The translations under genes and the position numbers were made by a program. Source: Prosopocoilus inquinatus (lineage: Eukaryota > Arthropoda > Insecta > Coleoptera > Lucanidae). From it: a DNA stretch of 64,000 nt. Below, piece by piece: positions 1 through 11,202 of this stretch (position 1 is its first letter; each line of letters opens with the position of its first letter). The notes beneath the pieces are model-generated. The model saw only the letters and a program-made list of their open reading frames with translations, did no database searches and was not told where the DNA came from. The DNA lies in the NCBI GenBank assembly GCA_036172665.1, contig CM069870.1, forward strand, positions 40,568,001-40,632,000, given 5' to 3'.

Positions 1-369
1 GCTGATCGAGGCTAGTTTTCTCTCTCTCTAATGTTCGTCGCGATGCCTCTCACTCTACATTCCATCCAACCCATACCAGATCATTGCATCTAACCTTATT
101 ACATCATTCTGGAAAAATCTGCAGCACTTTTTGAATCAACGAACGCAGCAAATCAAACGCTAACGGGACTTAACTTGGACTTCTTGCAGGCTAATCAGAT
201 GAGTGCCAGTTATCGAAAAGGAAACAGACCACAATCAAACTCATTATCTCGTGTAGACAAACAAAATCGTTTATTATCGGGAAAATCTAGTCAATTTGAA
301 CGTTACAAATCGTGTCCAGAGTGCTTTATCAAGCATAAGCGAAATGAGTGCAATCACTTGAAGAGCACT
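1..369 (+). pseudogene. G0 Ty3/gypsy gag fragment (left of nested insertion)
   Basis: The frame is open from about 175 to 369 and encodes a basic Gag C-terminus with a CCHC-type zinc knuckle (CPECFIKHKRNEC, 313-351). Such knuckles bind the element's RNA in the capsid. The frame ends abruptly where the G1 LTR begins at 370. The matching downstream part (protease, RT, integrase) resumes at 13936 on the same strand. If a 5-bp target duplication is assumed, the two sides are in the same reading frame. That supports one gypsy element (G0) split by G1. The upstream part of gag and the 5' LTR lie outside the window. Bases 1-174 show no open frame. Confidence 0.7.
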
Positions 370-723
370 TGTTACGCTCTGTGCGCTCTTACTAAAGGTA
401 GCCGTTGGGGTAACGTAGCTCTGGGTAGAAGGTGCCGCTCAGGTATGGGCTAAAGGCACTAGAGGGGTAGTTTACCCTATAGACAAATGGGTTTCTTACC
501 TCGTCCCAGTCTTATCTCGAAACAGGAAGGTCCTCTTCAGACAAAAACTCCCCACAACACTTTTAGGCTTTATTGAGCACCACTGTAGAGTCACCTTGCT
601 GAGCCCACTTTCCTTGGATGGTGCCACCTCGACTCTGTCCCCGCAATCTTCCAATTACCCGTAGCACAGCAAAGTGACCCGTTAACAATTATATACAGCT
701 GTCCCGAAAGAGTCTTCGTGACA
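370..723 (-). repeat. G1 3' LTR
   Basis: This 354-bp repeat is closely similar to 13586-13935. On the minus strand it starts TGTCAC and ends GTAACA; the other copy ends GTGACA, giving a 6-bp inverted terminal match. It differs from its partner by scattered substitutions and small indels, including a shorter G run. The element is therefore not recent. Confidence 0.85.
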
Positions 724-735
724 TTTCCCCCCGCC
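724..735 (-). other. G1 polypurine tract
   Basis: Read on the minus strand the tract is GGCGGGGGGAAA, directly next to the TGTCAC start of the LTR. This is the expected position of the plus-strand primer. It fixes the element's orientation and marks the left LTR as the 3' one. Confidence 0.75.
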
Positions 736-1509
736 GAGAAATATGCCCTCCGAGCATATTATCTTACAAGGTTATCGTCACGAAGCTAATTCGACACAGC
801 AGTATGCATACATGTTCTACAGCCAAAAAAAATCCTACAGCTTTAACCTATCATGGAATTTTACATAACATTTTGTTTATATTTTTGCTTGATCTCTTCT
901 CTCTTGATGTTCGTTGTTAATAGCATCCGCTATGAGGCCAATTATCCATTTCCTTTATTCCTTCGGTGGTGCAAAAATAACATTTATTATCCTCCATATA
1001 TCTTTCTTGGCCTGATGAGACGGCTCTAGATCACTTTGACGAAACGATAGTATTTTGGTGGGACCTTGGTTTACGTTCCACAGTTGAAGTTGCAGATTTG
1101 ATTGAAGGAAAAGATTCACTGGCGGTTGGCTTCTCCGAACTCCAGAAACGTTGAAGATCAATGATTTATCCATATGTTCCACGTAAGGAAAAGCAGTATC
1201 AGTTTGGCTTTTTTACAATGAGTTAAATTTAAAGTTATATTTTGTTGCTCAATTCAGTACAAACTATATTAAAATTAGCTTAGACGAGAATGTAATAATC
1301 TCAAAGTAACAGGTTGGCCAGTCCCATTAAGTACATATTTACCTTCTCGTTTTTGCTTTACAATATAAGCATCTAAATTTTAAATCGGATACCTAGGTAA
1401 CTAGAGGAAATTTATATTTATTTTTATTTTTTGAAGCTAGCATACTCTACTATTTTTGATTGTTCACCCAAAGATAACGACTAATCAGAATGATCTAGAT
1501 GTTTGCTGA
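736..1509. other. G1 3' untranslated region
   Basis: Between the end of the env remnants and the polypurine tract I see no convincing gene. The short open frames lack recognisable motifs. It is AT-rich, unremarkable sequence. Confidence 0.5.
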
Positions 1510-3436
1510 TCAGTTCAAACAATCCAGATTTTCGCGAGAAGTAGCTTCCTTTAGGTTTACTGTACATTTTCTACCATCTGGTAAGATGAATGTTCCCTCT
1601 TCATATTCTCTAAGACCAATAGTTTCTCTTTTAGGTACTCTATTTTTTCTGTTACATTTGAAGCTTTTTAACTTTTTTCCCGCATATATCCCGATTCCTG
1701 TGAGAAATACAATTACTAAACAATAAAGTGTTACCGATTCTCGTGTTTCTTTTGGTTTGGCATGAGTTTCTACTTGCAATTGTTTAATGTCATTAAGAAC
1801 CGACTTTAATGTTTTACTTTTATCTACGAGAGTTTTCTTATCATTCATTATTTCTTCTAAAGCTGTTTTAATCTAGTTGTTTTAAATCATCTGTCAAAGG
1901 TGAAATTAGACTAGTATTTGCATTAAAATTTTCTTTAATATCCCATGATGTGCTGAACTGGTATTTCATTTCAAATTGTTTTGTTTTAACTACATTTAAT
2001 ATTATATTCTCAGAAAATGCCTTACATTGTTTGGCTAACCAAAGTTTACCTGTACCATTTAACTTTATGTTGTTTAAAATATTTGTACCATTTTCAAAAG
2101 TACATGATAAGGTTAGAATTTCTGAAATTGGTGCTACAAAAATCCATGAATTCGTTTTTTCTGATTCAATGAACTCTGTTTGATTAATGTTTATTACATG
2201 TCTCTCACATACATTTGGAATTATTGCTATAGGGGTCAGTAAGCGAACTTCACAAGAAGTCTTAGATGTTGTTACTAATAATTTTTCTTTAAGCGAAATA
2301 TAAATATCGTTTTCTACTAAAATTGTTTTTGTTTTTTCTTCTGTGCTCATATGAAAAAATTTTGAATGTTTACTGCTAAGTAAGCAAAATTCCAATTTAT
2401 TACTACAAAAACACTTTTGTGTAGCCTAATTGGAATCGGTGTCATTTTGTATAGCGTGAACGAATTAATATGTACTAAAGGGAATTTAATAACTCCACAT
2501 AATTTAGAATTTTTGAAAAAAATGTCCAAACAACTAACTTTTAGTAAGGGTTCTACTGAGCTTGTGTTATAGATGTCAATTGGAAATGTAAGTCCTGAAG
2601 GTATGAGACCAGAGATAGATTTCAATTTTTCTAGAATCGTTGACGGAGTGATAAATAATGGATGAAAAATCTCCTGCTTCGCAGCTATAATTATGTTGAT
2701 CAAATTTATTATTTCCAGTTGATATTGATCAATTATAACAGATAATATTACCATGTGATCTTTAAGTCTTCTGTCTATCTTATATAAGAAATCGACCTCT
2801 TTTGTAGTACTATTCAAAATTTGTTTAATTGATTCAAAATTTCCAAAAAATAGTTTTTCATTACGATCAATGTGCCCCAATGTATTGTTCAATGAATCTA
2901 AAGTTGACATTACTACTAATGTTTGATTTTTAAGGATATTAGTTAACTTATTTTAATCTGCCTGAACTTCTTGTATTGCCTGTTCAAATTTTTCTGCGTC
3001 TTCATTTGTTAATGTACCGAAAAGTGTTTTTGATATTTTCCCTATAGCATCAAAATAACCTCTTTTTACAATGTTATGTCCTATTAGATTAGGAATTAGT
3101 TGTTTTTCCCATTGTATGCGGTTAATTGTTGAAGTTGAAGTTAATGTAATTTCCGCAAAGCTCACTCTTTTTAAAAATTTCATAATTACATAATCTTTTT
3201 GTATCTTCAAAAAGATTTTGAATTTGAATAAACTTTCTTTCAAATACGTCTAAGTCTACAAACGTTACGATATTCCAAAAAGTATCTGTCAAAAATAAAT
3301 TACCAATTTTTTCATAGAATCTACCAGTAGATCTTTCCATCGAGTGCAGTTCAAATCCGTTTTCCAGTTCAGCGTTCGTCGGGATTCCTCTTCCGTATAC
3401 TAAGACTACCGTGATAATTCTAATATGTGGCCACAT
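1510..3436 (-). pseudogene. G1 env-like glycoprotein, frameshifted
   Basis: Five overlapping minus-strand frames (3436-3122, 3243-2953, 2910-2347, 2395-1868, 1848-1510) together look like a class of insect retrovirus/baculovirus F-like envelope protein. The N-terminus from the ATG at 3436 is a short hydrophobic signal-like stretch. A basic site followed by RGYFDAIG...LFGTL (about 3070-3010) resembles the furin site and fusion-peptide region of errantivirus envelopes. A hydrophobic segment with a following basic tail (about 1765-1700) is a probable membrane anchor. The family mediates membrane fusion for infectious spread. At least four frame breaks make this copy non-functional. Placement downstream of pol and just before the 3' LTR fits errantivirus gene order. 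Confidence 0.75.
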
Positions 3437-3689
3437 ATTACTCTCGTGTAATTTTCTGGATTATTCTAAAATTATAATACAAATAAATATTAATTAGTAA
3501 ATCTCGTATAAACAAACATAGACTAATCGTTCTAGACTCTGTGGGCTACTCGTCTATAATCTTCTGAAGTACCTAAAACATAAAAATATATTATTTTCTA
3601 ATATTTCTAAAATGTATTTTCATTATCAGATTTTATCTGTAGTTTCTCAATATATTTACACTTGAATTTAGCTACGTATTTTGCAATTC

Positions 3690-4345
3690 ATAAATAAGTA
3701 AATACGCGTTCTTTTAATATCGTTCCTTTCTTCAAAACTAACGTCATTATCGTTACAATTAACCCATGTTTCCTTTTGCTGCGGAAATTTAATGTAGCTG
3801 ACATAATGACCTTTGTTATCCAAGCCTTTATGTTCTACCAGAGCCCATAATTTGTATATTGGATTACCTGTATTTGGATTTTCTAGATTTTTTTTAGATT
3901 TAATCCCTCAATTGGGTATTTTACATGTTTTAAAAGTTTTTTTAATTCTTGCCCTGACCACACGTATTTGTTTAAATGAATTATGAAATATTTTGGCCAA
4001 GTTTGAAGTTTTAGAAATTTTCTACATTTAGTTTTTCTTCTGCAATTCCAACATATTGGCTTATTTTCTTCGTCTAATATTTCTTCACTGAAAAAATTAT
4101 CCAGACAATCTTCAAGAGTACTTTCCGCAGTAGAAAGAACCGGAAGAAAAAGATCCCAAAAGGAAGTTGTTACCGCAGTTTTATTATCACATTCTAAGCA
4201 GAGTAAATATGATGTATATGAACCTGAGTGTATTTGTTATTATTGAAGTTTCATCTGATGATAGTGTATTTTTTGTCTCGTCGTGAATTCCTTGCAAAAT
4301 GAAACATTCGTGCGCATCTTGATATTGTTCACCTTTAAACAACGG
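3690..4345 (-). pseudogene. G1 USP domain, C-terminal half
   Basis: This minus-strand segment continues the deubiquitinase domain interrupted by the Penelope-like insertion. In order it holds the QDAHE box just inside the break (about 4327-4306) and a zinc-ribbon with two CxxC pairs (about 4210-4186 and 4057-4037). Next come the IIHLNKY strand and the His box GHYVSY (His codon 3806-3808). The W-x5-D-x2-V type motif carrying the third catalytic residue is near 3770-3735. These are the ordered landmarks of ubiquitin-specific proteases (peptidase family C19), which cleave ubiquitin from substrates. Small frameshifts, for example in a T run near 3890, prevent a single open frame. The domain lies between integrase and env. 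Confidence 0.82.
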
Positions 4346-4381
4346 TAATCACAAAGCAACACAAAATCTGTGGCTGTAATC

Positions 4382-4516
4382 CAAATAAATAGTGAGAAAA
4401 CCCCTCGACCACATTAATTCACTGAAAGCGAATACGTATTTCGGTAACGAAGTTACCATCTTCAGCGCTAAACTGATATTAAACTTTAAAACAACAAATA
4501 AACTAAACTAGACTAG
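4382..4516 (-). repeat. Penelope-like element inverted terminal copy (left)
   Basis: This is the reverse complement of 5564-5697, nearly base for base. Partial inverted copies of the pLTR upstream of the RT frame are typical of Penelope-like insertions. It includes the inverted form of the hammerhead-like motif. Confidence 0.8.
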
Positions 4517-4522
4517 CTAGTA

Positions 4523-5494
4523 TTTGAAACGGAACTTAAAGCCTCTTTAGATTATTTCCCTAAAATCTGGGTGAGATACGTCGATGATATATTTTGTGTT
4601 TTTGACCAAAGTAAATGTTCAATAGAGGAATTCCTTAAAAGTTTAAACTCTAAATTCACCACCATCAAATTTACCTATGAAATTGAAACTAACAATAAAC
4701 TACCCTTTTTAGACACATTAGTAACTAGAAATAGTAATAAATTAGAATTTAACGTTTATAGGAAATCTACTAATGTTAATAGATTCATTCCCGCGGATTC
4801 AAATCATTGCAAACAATATAAATTAGCGGCCTTAAATTTCTTAGTGCATAGGATGCTGACATTCCCTTTATCAACTGTTAATTATAGTAAAGAACTTCAA
4901 GAAATTATTAAAATCGCCACGTACAATGGTTACCAACCCGATGTAATCTATAACATTATTAGAAAACAAAAACAAAAATTAGAGATTAATAAAATAACCA
5001 CACTAAAATCTGACAAAATAGGTGAGGTAGATTATAAGAAAATTGTAAAAATGCCGTTTTATCCTCAATATACTAAAGGGTTGAATACAATTTTTAAAAA
5101 ATTAGGTTTAAGAATAGTTTACACCAACAATAACAGCTTAAAATCGTTGCTGGGAAATCCAAAAGATAAAGTAGATTCGGAGGATAAATCAGGTATATAT
5201 AAAATTAGTTGTAAAAATTGTGATCAAATTTATGTAGGGCAAACAAAAAGATCCTTAAAAATTAGATTCAAAGAACACTTGGCTCATTTAAAATACAAAC
5301 GCTTTGATAAATCCTGTGTTGCCTTACACATGCTTGAAAACAATCATTCGGTAAATAAAATAGATTTAATCAAACAAATTAATAACAAAACAAACCTAGA
5401 TTCTTTCGAAAGCTTGGAGATTCACAGAAATAGGAATAGATTAATGAATTTTGAGAAGTCCGGGCCGACCGCTTCTTGCCTCTTCGACCTTTAG
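4523..5494 (+). pseudogene. Penelope-like RT C-terminus plus GIY-YIG endonuclease
   Basis: The open frame begins inside the RT, just before the catalytic VRYVDDIF motif (about 4568-4594), so the fingers and part of the palm are missing. A linker follows. At about 5188-5290 is a GIY-YIG nuclease core, GIYKISCK then IYVGQTKRSLKIRFKEH, with conserved Gly-Ile-Tyr, the second Tyr and Arg. In this family the nuclease nicks the target and RT primes from the nick. The frame stops at a TAG at 5492-5494. No upstream start codon can be assigned because of the 5' truncation. Confidence 0.87.
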
Positions 5495-5563
5495 ATTTTC
5501 GAAGAATCCCGGTTTGCTTTGCATGCATAATACGGTACAAAGAAAGTGAGGGGGGGAGTGCGG

Positions 5564-5697
5564 CTAGTCTAGTTTAGTTTATTTGTTGTTTTAAAGTTTA
5601 ATATCAGTTTAGCGCTGAAGATGGTAACTTCGTTACCGAAATACGTATTCGCTTTCAGTGAATTAATGTGGTCGAGGGGTTTTCTCACTATTTATTT
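5564..5697 (+). repeat. Penelope-like element pLTR (right)
   Basis: This is the sense-orientation terminal copy downstream of the endonuclease frame, running to the target duplication. It contains CTGAAGA and GAAA blocks separated by a short GC-capped stem (5615-5641), similar to the hammerhead-like motifs reported in Penelope-like elements. Confidence 0.75.
5615..5641 (+). ncRNA. hammerhead-like ribozyme motif in Penelope pLTR
   Basis: CTGAAGA is followed by a self-complementary GGTAAC/GTTACC stem and then GAAA, which is the layout of a hammerhead core. The fourth core position is A where the consensus is T before GA, so activity is doubtful. Stems I and III were not resolved by eye. Confidence 0.4.
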
Positions 5698-5706
5698 AAA
5701 CAACGG

Positions 5707-5931
5707 GTTTATTTTTTCCAATTCTTTTTTTATGTCCAAGGAGCTTACACTTAATTTTTTTGGCTCCTCTCTTAAATCTCTTATAAGCCGTACAAAGGCA
5801 GACGTCAAATTTGATCTTTGCTTTCTAAGTTCGGTTGATTTTTCTAAAAAGTAATTTTTTATTGGACTTATGCTCAAAAGGCATTGAATAATCGAATTTA
5901 AGTAACAGACATTGGATTTGTTTTCTAGACC
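5707..5931 (-). pseudogene. G1 USP domain, N-terminal half (Cys box)
   Basis: In the frame 6366-5692, residues after about 145 read GLENKSNVCYLNSIIQCLL. This is a clear USP Cys box with the catalytic Cys at 5905-5907 (canonical form GLxNxGNTCYxNSxLQxL). The frame is continuous with the integrase C-terminus through a Lys/Asn-rich linker, so the deubiquitinase was encoded as a C-terminal extension of pol. It breaks at the 12-bp target duplication of the Penelope-like element and resumes at 4345. The nucleophile is kept; the second Gly of the oxyanion region is Ser. Confidence 0.85.
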
Positions 5932-7946
5932 TTTAATTTGAACAGAAATAGGTTCATCTACTTTCCTTTTTTCATTTGTAGTTTCTTTCATATATTCTAA
6001 TGAGGAAACTTTTTGATTTGATGTTTGCATCGATTTGTTTACTTTTTTACCTCGACGCATTGAGTCCTTTCGTGATGATTCACTTTGATTATTATTTTTA
6101 TTATGGAAATACTTCGTTTTTCTATTTTTATTGTCGTTCTCATGTTTGATACAATCTACATTTGTCTTACTTTCATTGAGATTTTCTGGTTGATTTTCCA
6201 TCAAATCTTTATTGTTCCATTGTTCATAAAAAGGTGCTAGCCTGGACACATGAACTACGTCTTGCTTGGCCTTCTTTCCTGTACCCGTTGTAATTACGTA
6301 ATTTAGATTGTTTCTCTTTTCAGTTATAATAAATGGTCCAAATGTTTCGGCAGTAATTTGTCGCATCTGCCAACTTGTCTTACATAATTTCTTAGTTTTA
6401 CCCTGTCTCCTACCGCGAAGCTTACATGTCGATGTTTTTTGTTGAAAGTTTCCTTATCTTTTTCTTGCTTTGTCTCGATGTTCTTTTTAGTATTTTGTCG
6501 TAGTTCTTGTATTACTTGCTGACTTCTGAGACTGAAATTTGTGAGCATTAGTTGACATAACTCAGCATCCTTCGGAAGTATGGGTTCCCGACCGTATATC
6601 AATGAAAATGGGCTACATTTAATTGCTTCTTGCCTCGTTGTGTTGTAAGCAAATATGCAGTGCGGAAGGTAAACATCCCAATCTTTCTGTGAGGTAGATG
6701 TATACTTACTTAGCATGTCAACTATTGTTTTATTTAATCTTTCTGTCAACCCATTAGTTGACGGTTTGTAAGCTGTTGTAAATGTACTATCTGTGCCTAA
6801 CAACCTCAAAATTTCCGAAACTAATTTTGACATAAAAACCGCTCCTCGGTCGCTTAAATTTTTTTCCGGAGATCCATGACGGCAAATTATCTGGTCTACA
6901 ATAAATTTTGCAACAGGTTCAGACTTTCCACTCGGCAAGGCTTTTGCCTCCGCCCATCTTGTAGCGTAGTCTGTGGCTACCACTATATTGTGGCGAGCCG
7001 CTCAGTGCTGCGTCACGCTGAGGGCGTCAGGAGGTCGGCTCGCTGTTGTGCGTCATCGGCCATCACGCCACCGGGGCCTACACCGGGGTCACATCGAACA
7101 GACTGGAATCTTCCCGCATAGAGAGTTCTAGACGGCGGCGAATGATATAAAATCGCCCCGGGTTGACTCACCAGTCAGTCGAATTCGAACAGCGAACGTC
7201 GAAGTTAGATTTTAGTGTGTAAATAAATTGTTACAAATAAATTAGTTTTTAAGCTTTATTAAATTACGGTTAAGTTTGTATCGAGTGTTTTATTCGTTTA
7301 AATAAATAAATTAAAACCCTAGAAACGTAACAATATATTTAGATCCTGTCGAACTTCTTGGAAATGGGCCTACTAAGTCAATTCCTACCATTGAGAATGG
7401 TTCTTTCACATGTATAGGTTGTAATAATCCTGCGGGTTTTTGGTTCGTCGGTCCTTTACGGATCTGACATTCTGGACAACCTCTTATGAATTTTGTAATA
7501 TTCTGCTTCATACCTTCCCAAAAATATCTCTTTTTTATTTTGTCTAACGTCCTCGTTAATCCCAAATGACCGCTTATGGGATCTCTGTGGTTGTTGTTCA
7601 GGATTTCTTCTTACAGCGTTCTAGGTATTACCAGTAGTTTATTATTAGTAATAGATGCTGGATCTTTCTTATATAAAACATTTTTTACTGCTTCGAAATT
7701 TTTCGACATTCTCTGTAGCGCAGGTCCTCCGTAATCACTGTTTTCTACTGCTGCCCGTATTTCTTGTAATCGCGGATCTTCCGTCTGCCAACGCTCTAAG
7801 TCTTCTGAGTTGGCGATAAAAGTTGGTACGTCGAGTGCTATTTTCTCATCTTTATCTGTGCCTAAAACGCAGGGATATCTTGACAATGCATCCGCATCTT
7901 TATTGGACGTTCCCTTCTTATGAAATACTTTATATGAGTACTCCAT
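5932..7946 (-). pseudogene. G1 integrase, interrupted by a solo LTR
   Basis: Minus-strand frames 7946-7611, 7565-7311, 6983-6324 and 6366-5932 give, in order: the RNase H tail with DADALSR, an HHCC zinc domain (GCPECQIRKGP, about 7470), and the catalytic core. The core has VGIDLVGPF (first Asp), LSDRGAVF (second Asp) and NGLTERLN (Glu). A GPF motif (FGPFII) and a Lys/Asn-rich linker into the USP domain follow. Integrase joins cDNA to target DNA. The core is split at 6989-7332 by a solo LTR flanked by ATAT; the sides rejoin in frame once that insertion and one ATAT are discounted. Two further frameshifts occur near 7600 and 6350. Confidence 0.85.
6989..7332 (+). repeat. solo LTR of the G3 family inside G1 integrase
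   Basis: This 344-bp sequence starts TGTGGCG, ends GTAACA, and is strongly similar to the 349-bp G3 LTRs at 56781 and 63402, including the shared TAGTGTGTAAATAAATTGTT block. It is flanked on both sides by ATAT (6985-6988 and 7333-7336), a 4-bp target duplication. It is probably left by recombination between two LTRs of a former full insertion. Confidence 0.93.
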
Positions 7947-9758
7947 AAGTTTTAATGACCATCTCAGAAGTCGGCCTCCCGGTGTTTTTGAAGTGTGTAA
8001 CCAGCATAAAGCACGATGGTCCGAAATTATATTGAAGTTTTCCAGTCCCTACAGATACGTTCTAAAATATTCGACAGCTCATACTGCTGCCAAACATTCT
8101 AATTCCGTAATAGGATAATTTTTCTCGTATTTTGTGAGGGTGCGCGAAATAAATGATATAGGATGAAACTTTTTTGTGGATTCATCTCGTTGTACCAGAA
8201 TTGCTCCAAGACCTGATTGGCTTGCATCAATCCGTAATTCAGTTTCCGCTTTCGGATTATAGTGTCTTAGTACAGGGGCACTTGTCAATTTTTCTTTCAG
8301 ATTTTCGAAAGCCTTTGCTTGTTGTTCTTTCCATTCAAATTTAGAATTAGCACCTATTATACTGTATAAGGGGTTGGCAAGCTTCGAAAAATTATCCACG
8401 AATCTTCTAAAAAAATTACAAAGTCCCAGAAAGCTTTGTACGTCCTTTACCTTCTTTGGTACCGGAAAGTTTCTTATAGCTTCGACTTTTGAATCATCAG
8501 GTAAAATGCCTTTTGTGGAGATTTGAAATACTAAAATCCTTAATTCTTCCATGAAAAAATGACATTTAGATGGTTTTAAGGTGAGGCCGGCTTTTTTTAT
8601 ACACGAAAAAACTTTTTTAAGATGTCCTAAATGCTCTTCAATAGTGCGACTGACCATTATAACATCATCTAGGTACACCGCCACTTCTTTCCATTTCAGG
8701 TCCTTGAATATTGTATCGGTTAACCTTTGAAACGTACTTGGAGCATTGCAGAGTCCAAAACTTAACCTATTAAATTCATATAAACTATCATTAGTTATAA
8801 ATGCTGTTTTATGCCTATCCTCTTCTTCTACTGGACATTGCCAGTATCCACTATTTAGATCCAACGTTGAAAAATATTTATTTCCGCCCAAAAAATTTAC
8901 TATGTCATTTATTAGGGGTAATGGATAAGATGATTTCGTAGTGATGGCGTTAAGTTTCCGGTAATCTATACAAAATCTGAATGATCCGTCTGGCTTTTTT
9001 ACTAGGACCACTGGCGATGCAAATTCACTGTCCGACGGTCTTATAATTCCCAATTCCAACATTTCCTCCACTTGCTGTCTGATTATATCTCGCTCTTTGA
9101 TACTTACACGATAAGCACGTGATCTAACTGGTGGATTCTGTCCAATATTGATGGTGTACTCTGCCAGATTAGTTTTTCCTAACAATTTATTATTCCAAGC
9201 CATTATGTTGGAATATTCCTCTAATAACTTTTTAATATTTTTTATGTCCTTTTTGGGAAGGTTTTTATTTATATTAAATGATTTGTCCGCTTGCTCTTCG
9301 TCTGTTACGTTAACATCAAAAGAGTTATCCTCTGTAATTAACATTTCTTTCATTTTGTTTTTGTGATCTAATGCGATGTAACCTAAAGCTGTATTCTTCC
9401 GAAGCGTTTTTGCAGTTGTTCCATAACTAGAAACACATAATTTGAGCTCTCCCAATTTTGAAAAATTATCACTTAATTCAAGTTTATTTTTAAAGAGGAA
9501 ATGACCTCTGGGCATGAAAGTACAAAATAATATAGGTTGTTCATAATTTATGTTTTCTGAAAATTTTATATTACAGTATTTACTATTACTTTTCTCAATT
9601 GTAACATCTTCCAAGTTATTTACTTTTATTATTTTATTTTTTACAATTTCGTCAATAATTTCCTGTTTAGATAATTCGTTCCAAAATTCTTCTTTTTTTG
9701 TTTTTTTTTGTATTTGCCTACTTCTTCTTTCACTTTTTTTCTTTGTGTTCCCATACAA
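7947..9758 (-). pseudogene. G1 reverse transcriptase / RNase H
   Basis: The main open frame is 9758-8079. It contains the RT domains in order: SEFASPVVLVKKPDGSFRFC, then DLNSGYWQCPV with the first catalytic Asp, then VYLDDVIMV with the YLDD active site at 8661-8675. A thumb (FLGLCNFFRRF) and the RNase H start (ELRIDASQSGLGA, first Asp) follow. The frame breaks near 8079 by a frameshift and RNase H continues to about 7947. The N-terminus after the macrodomain is a Lys-rich spacer. This is the replication enzyme of the element. Confidence 0.88.
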
Positions 9759-9764
9759 ATTACA

Positions 9765-10175
9765 AAATCAATGTCCGTTCCTTCAAACACGTATTGTAAC
9801 ATCCTTTCTACATCTTCCTATTTATGTCCGTCTAGACCACATGCTATCTTTGGCATCGCCACTTTTTTCAGTTTATTTTTTTAACAAATGTTGTTTTAAA
9901 GTAATAAGGGCTTTAAAAACGTTTGGTAGTGTTGGTTTGTCCTGCGAACGTTTTTTTGTAATTAAATTAATAATATGCCTTTCCCCTTTTTTAAGGAAGG
10001 TTAATCTACCCACCTGCGGATTTTGTTGTTTAAGTTGATCCACATTGTTAAATTTTAGTTTAAATTCTTTGGCAATACCTTTCGACATCATCAAATCTTC
10101 GGCTACACAATGAGCTAGATTATAAGTATTTGGCATATCAAATAAATCCCTCGGCGATACTTTTATTTTCTTTGT
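9765..10175 (-). pseudogene. G1 macrodomain (TARG1/OARD1-like)
   Basis: Minus-strand frame 10136-9873, with flanking in-frame sequence, contains LAHCVAEDLMMSKGIA, the ADP-ribose-binding signature of the OARD1/TARG1 class. NLITKKRS follows (first Lys of TKK at 9954-9956, equivalent to the TARG1 catalytic Lys). After a one-base slip in an A run, KIACGLDG follows (Asp codon 9830-9832, equivalent to the catalytic Asp). TARG1 enzymes remove ADP-ribose from acidic residues. The domain lies between protease and RT. An in-frame TAG separates it from the protease, and another TAG replaces a position that is usually Trp. It is broken here, but the key residues survive. Confidence 0.85.
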
Positions 10176-10229
10176 GAATGCATTAAGTTTTTGTTTTTCA
10201 AAATTTTCAAATGTTAAATCATGTTTTTT

Positions 10230-11202
10230 CTATTTTGGTATTTTTAGCCATCCGTGTCCAATGCTTTGTTTCCTTTGCACTTTCATTTTCTCTGTATTTT
10301 CCAGACTCCTTATTTGCTTCTTATTATCGATTTCTGCAGTAATATTTTTTAAAGTCATTGATCGATTAGCAAAATTAATTTCAGCCCTTTGATCTCTAAG
10401 AAAAGGGCATCCGAGGATTAATGGCGCTGTTAAATTATCTACAACTAACGCTCTAATATGAAAAATTGTATTATGTAAATTTATTTTTGTGTTTATTATA
10501 CCTAACGGAATAACTTTTTTTTCATTAATTGTGCTTAAAATTAGAGGATCCTCTAATCGCTCCATATTTTTTGCAATTATATTAAATGCGGCTCCCGTAT
10601 CCAGAATTACTTCTATCAATTCACCATCCAGATGAGTTGTTGTTGTCAGGATATTTGTATTCTTCATGCAAATTGGTATTGAACTACAATTGAAGCTTAA
10701 ACGAATAAATTAAATAAAACACTATTTTAGTATATATCACTATATTTAACACAAGAATTGTGACTGCAGTTTCGGCATACAATGCCATTATCAAACTAAT
10801 ATATTTTAACAAAACTTCAACTTAAAACTAGCGCTAAAACGGTAGAGGTGTAGTACTGAGAATTCTAATTTAATTTTGAACCCTGTTTAAATTTAAATTA
10901 AATTAGAATTCTCAGTACTACACCTCTACCGTTTTAGCGCTAGTTTTAAGTTGAAGTTTTGTTAAAATATTTTAGTTTGATAATGGCATTGTATGCCGAA
11001 ACTGCAGTCACAATTCTTGTGTTAAATATAATGATATATACTAAAATAGTGTTTTATTTAATTTATTCGTGTAAAATGGAATATCACAAAATAACAGCTA
11101 ACAGTATCAATTATTTGAAGCTTAAACTTTCGTTACTCGTCGGTTTAGGAGTTGCTACTTTATTTTGTAGAGACCCGCTTTTATAAAAATTTCGGACAGA
11201 GT
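10230..11202 (-). pseudogene. G1 protease (pol start), split by a foldback insertion
   Basis: Frame 10667-10230 contains VILDTGAAF with the catalytic Asp-Thr-Gly near 10600, and ILGCPFL as the second hallmark of retropepsin-type proteases. Upstream, the same frame resumes on the far side of the foldback insertion, at about 11128-11240. There it overlaps the gag end in the -1 frame, suggesting pol is made by -1 frameshifting. I could not identify a standard slippery heptamer. The frame ends at a single TAG (10230-10232) and continues in frame into the macrodomain. Confidence 0.78.
10703..11114. repeat. foldback (long palindrome) insertion in G1 pol
   Basis: Two near-perfect inverted arms of about 176 bp (10701-10876 and 10895-11070) surround an 18-bp spacer, followed by a 44-bp unpaired tail. 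The direct repeat TTGAAGCTTAAAC flanks it at 10690-10702 and 11115-11127. Removing the insert with one copy rejoins the protease frame without a stop. The 13-bp duplication resembles that of target-primed retrotransposition rather than cut-and-paste. It has no coding capacity. Confidence 0.85.

Larger units (their letters stand above)
4346..5694 (+). mobile_element. Penelope-like element, 5'-truncated, inserted in G1 USP
   Basis: The insertion is flanked by a 12-bp direct repeat TTTAAACAACGG at 4334-4345 and 5695-5706. Removing it rejoins the two halves of the G1 USP domain at the expected point. Its ends carry about 135-bp inverted copies (4382-4516 and 5564-5697) resembling the pLTRs of Penelope-like elements. 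The body encodes the end of the reverse transcriptase and a GIY-YIG endonuclease. Full elements are about twice as long, so this is a truncated copy. It lies opposite to G1. Confidence 0.88.

Noticed and set aside
955..1182. Short minus-strand ORF near the G1 3' LTR
   Set aside because: No motif, no start context, lies in element 3' UTR.
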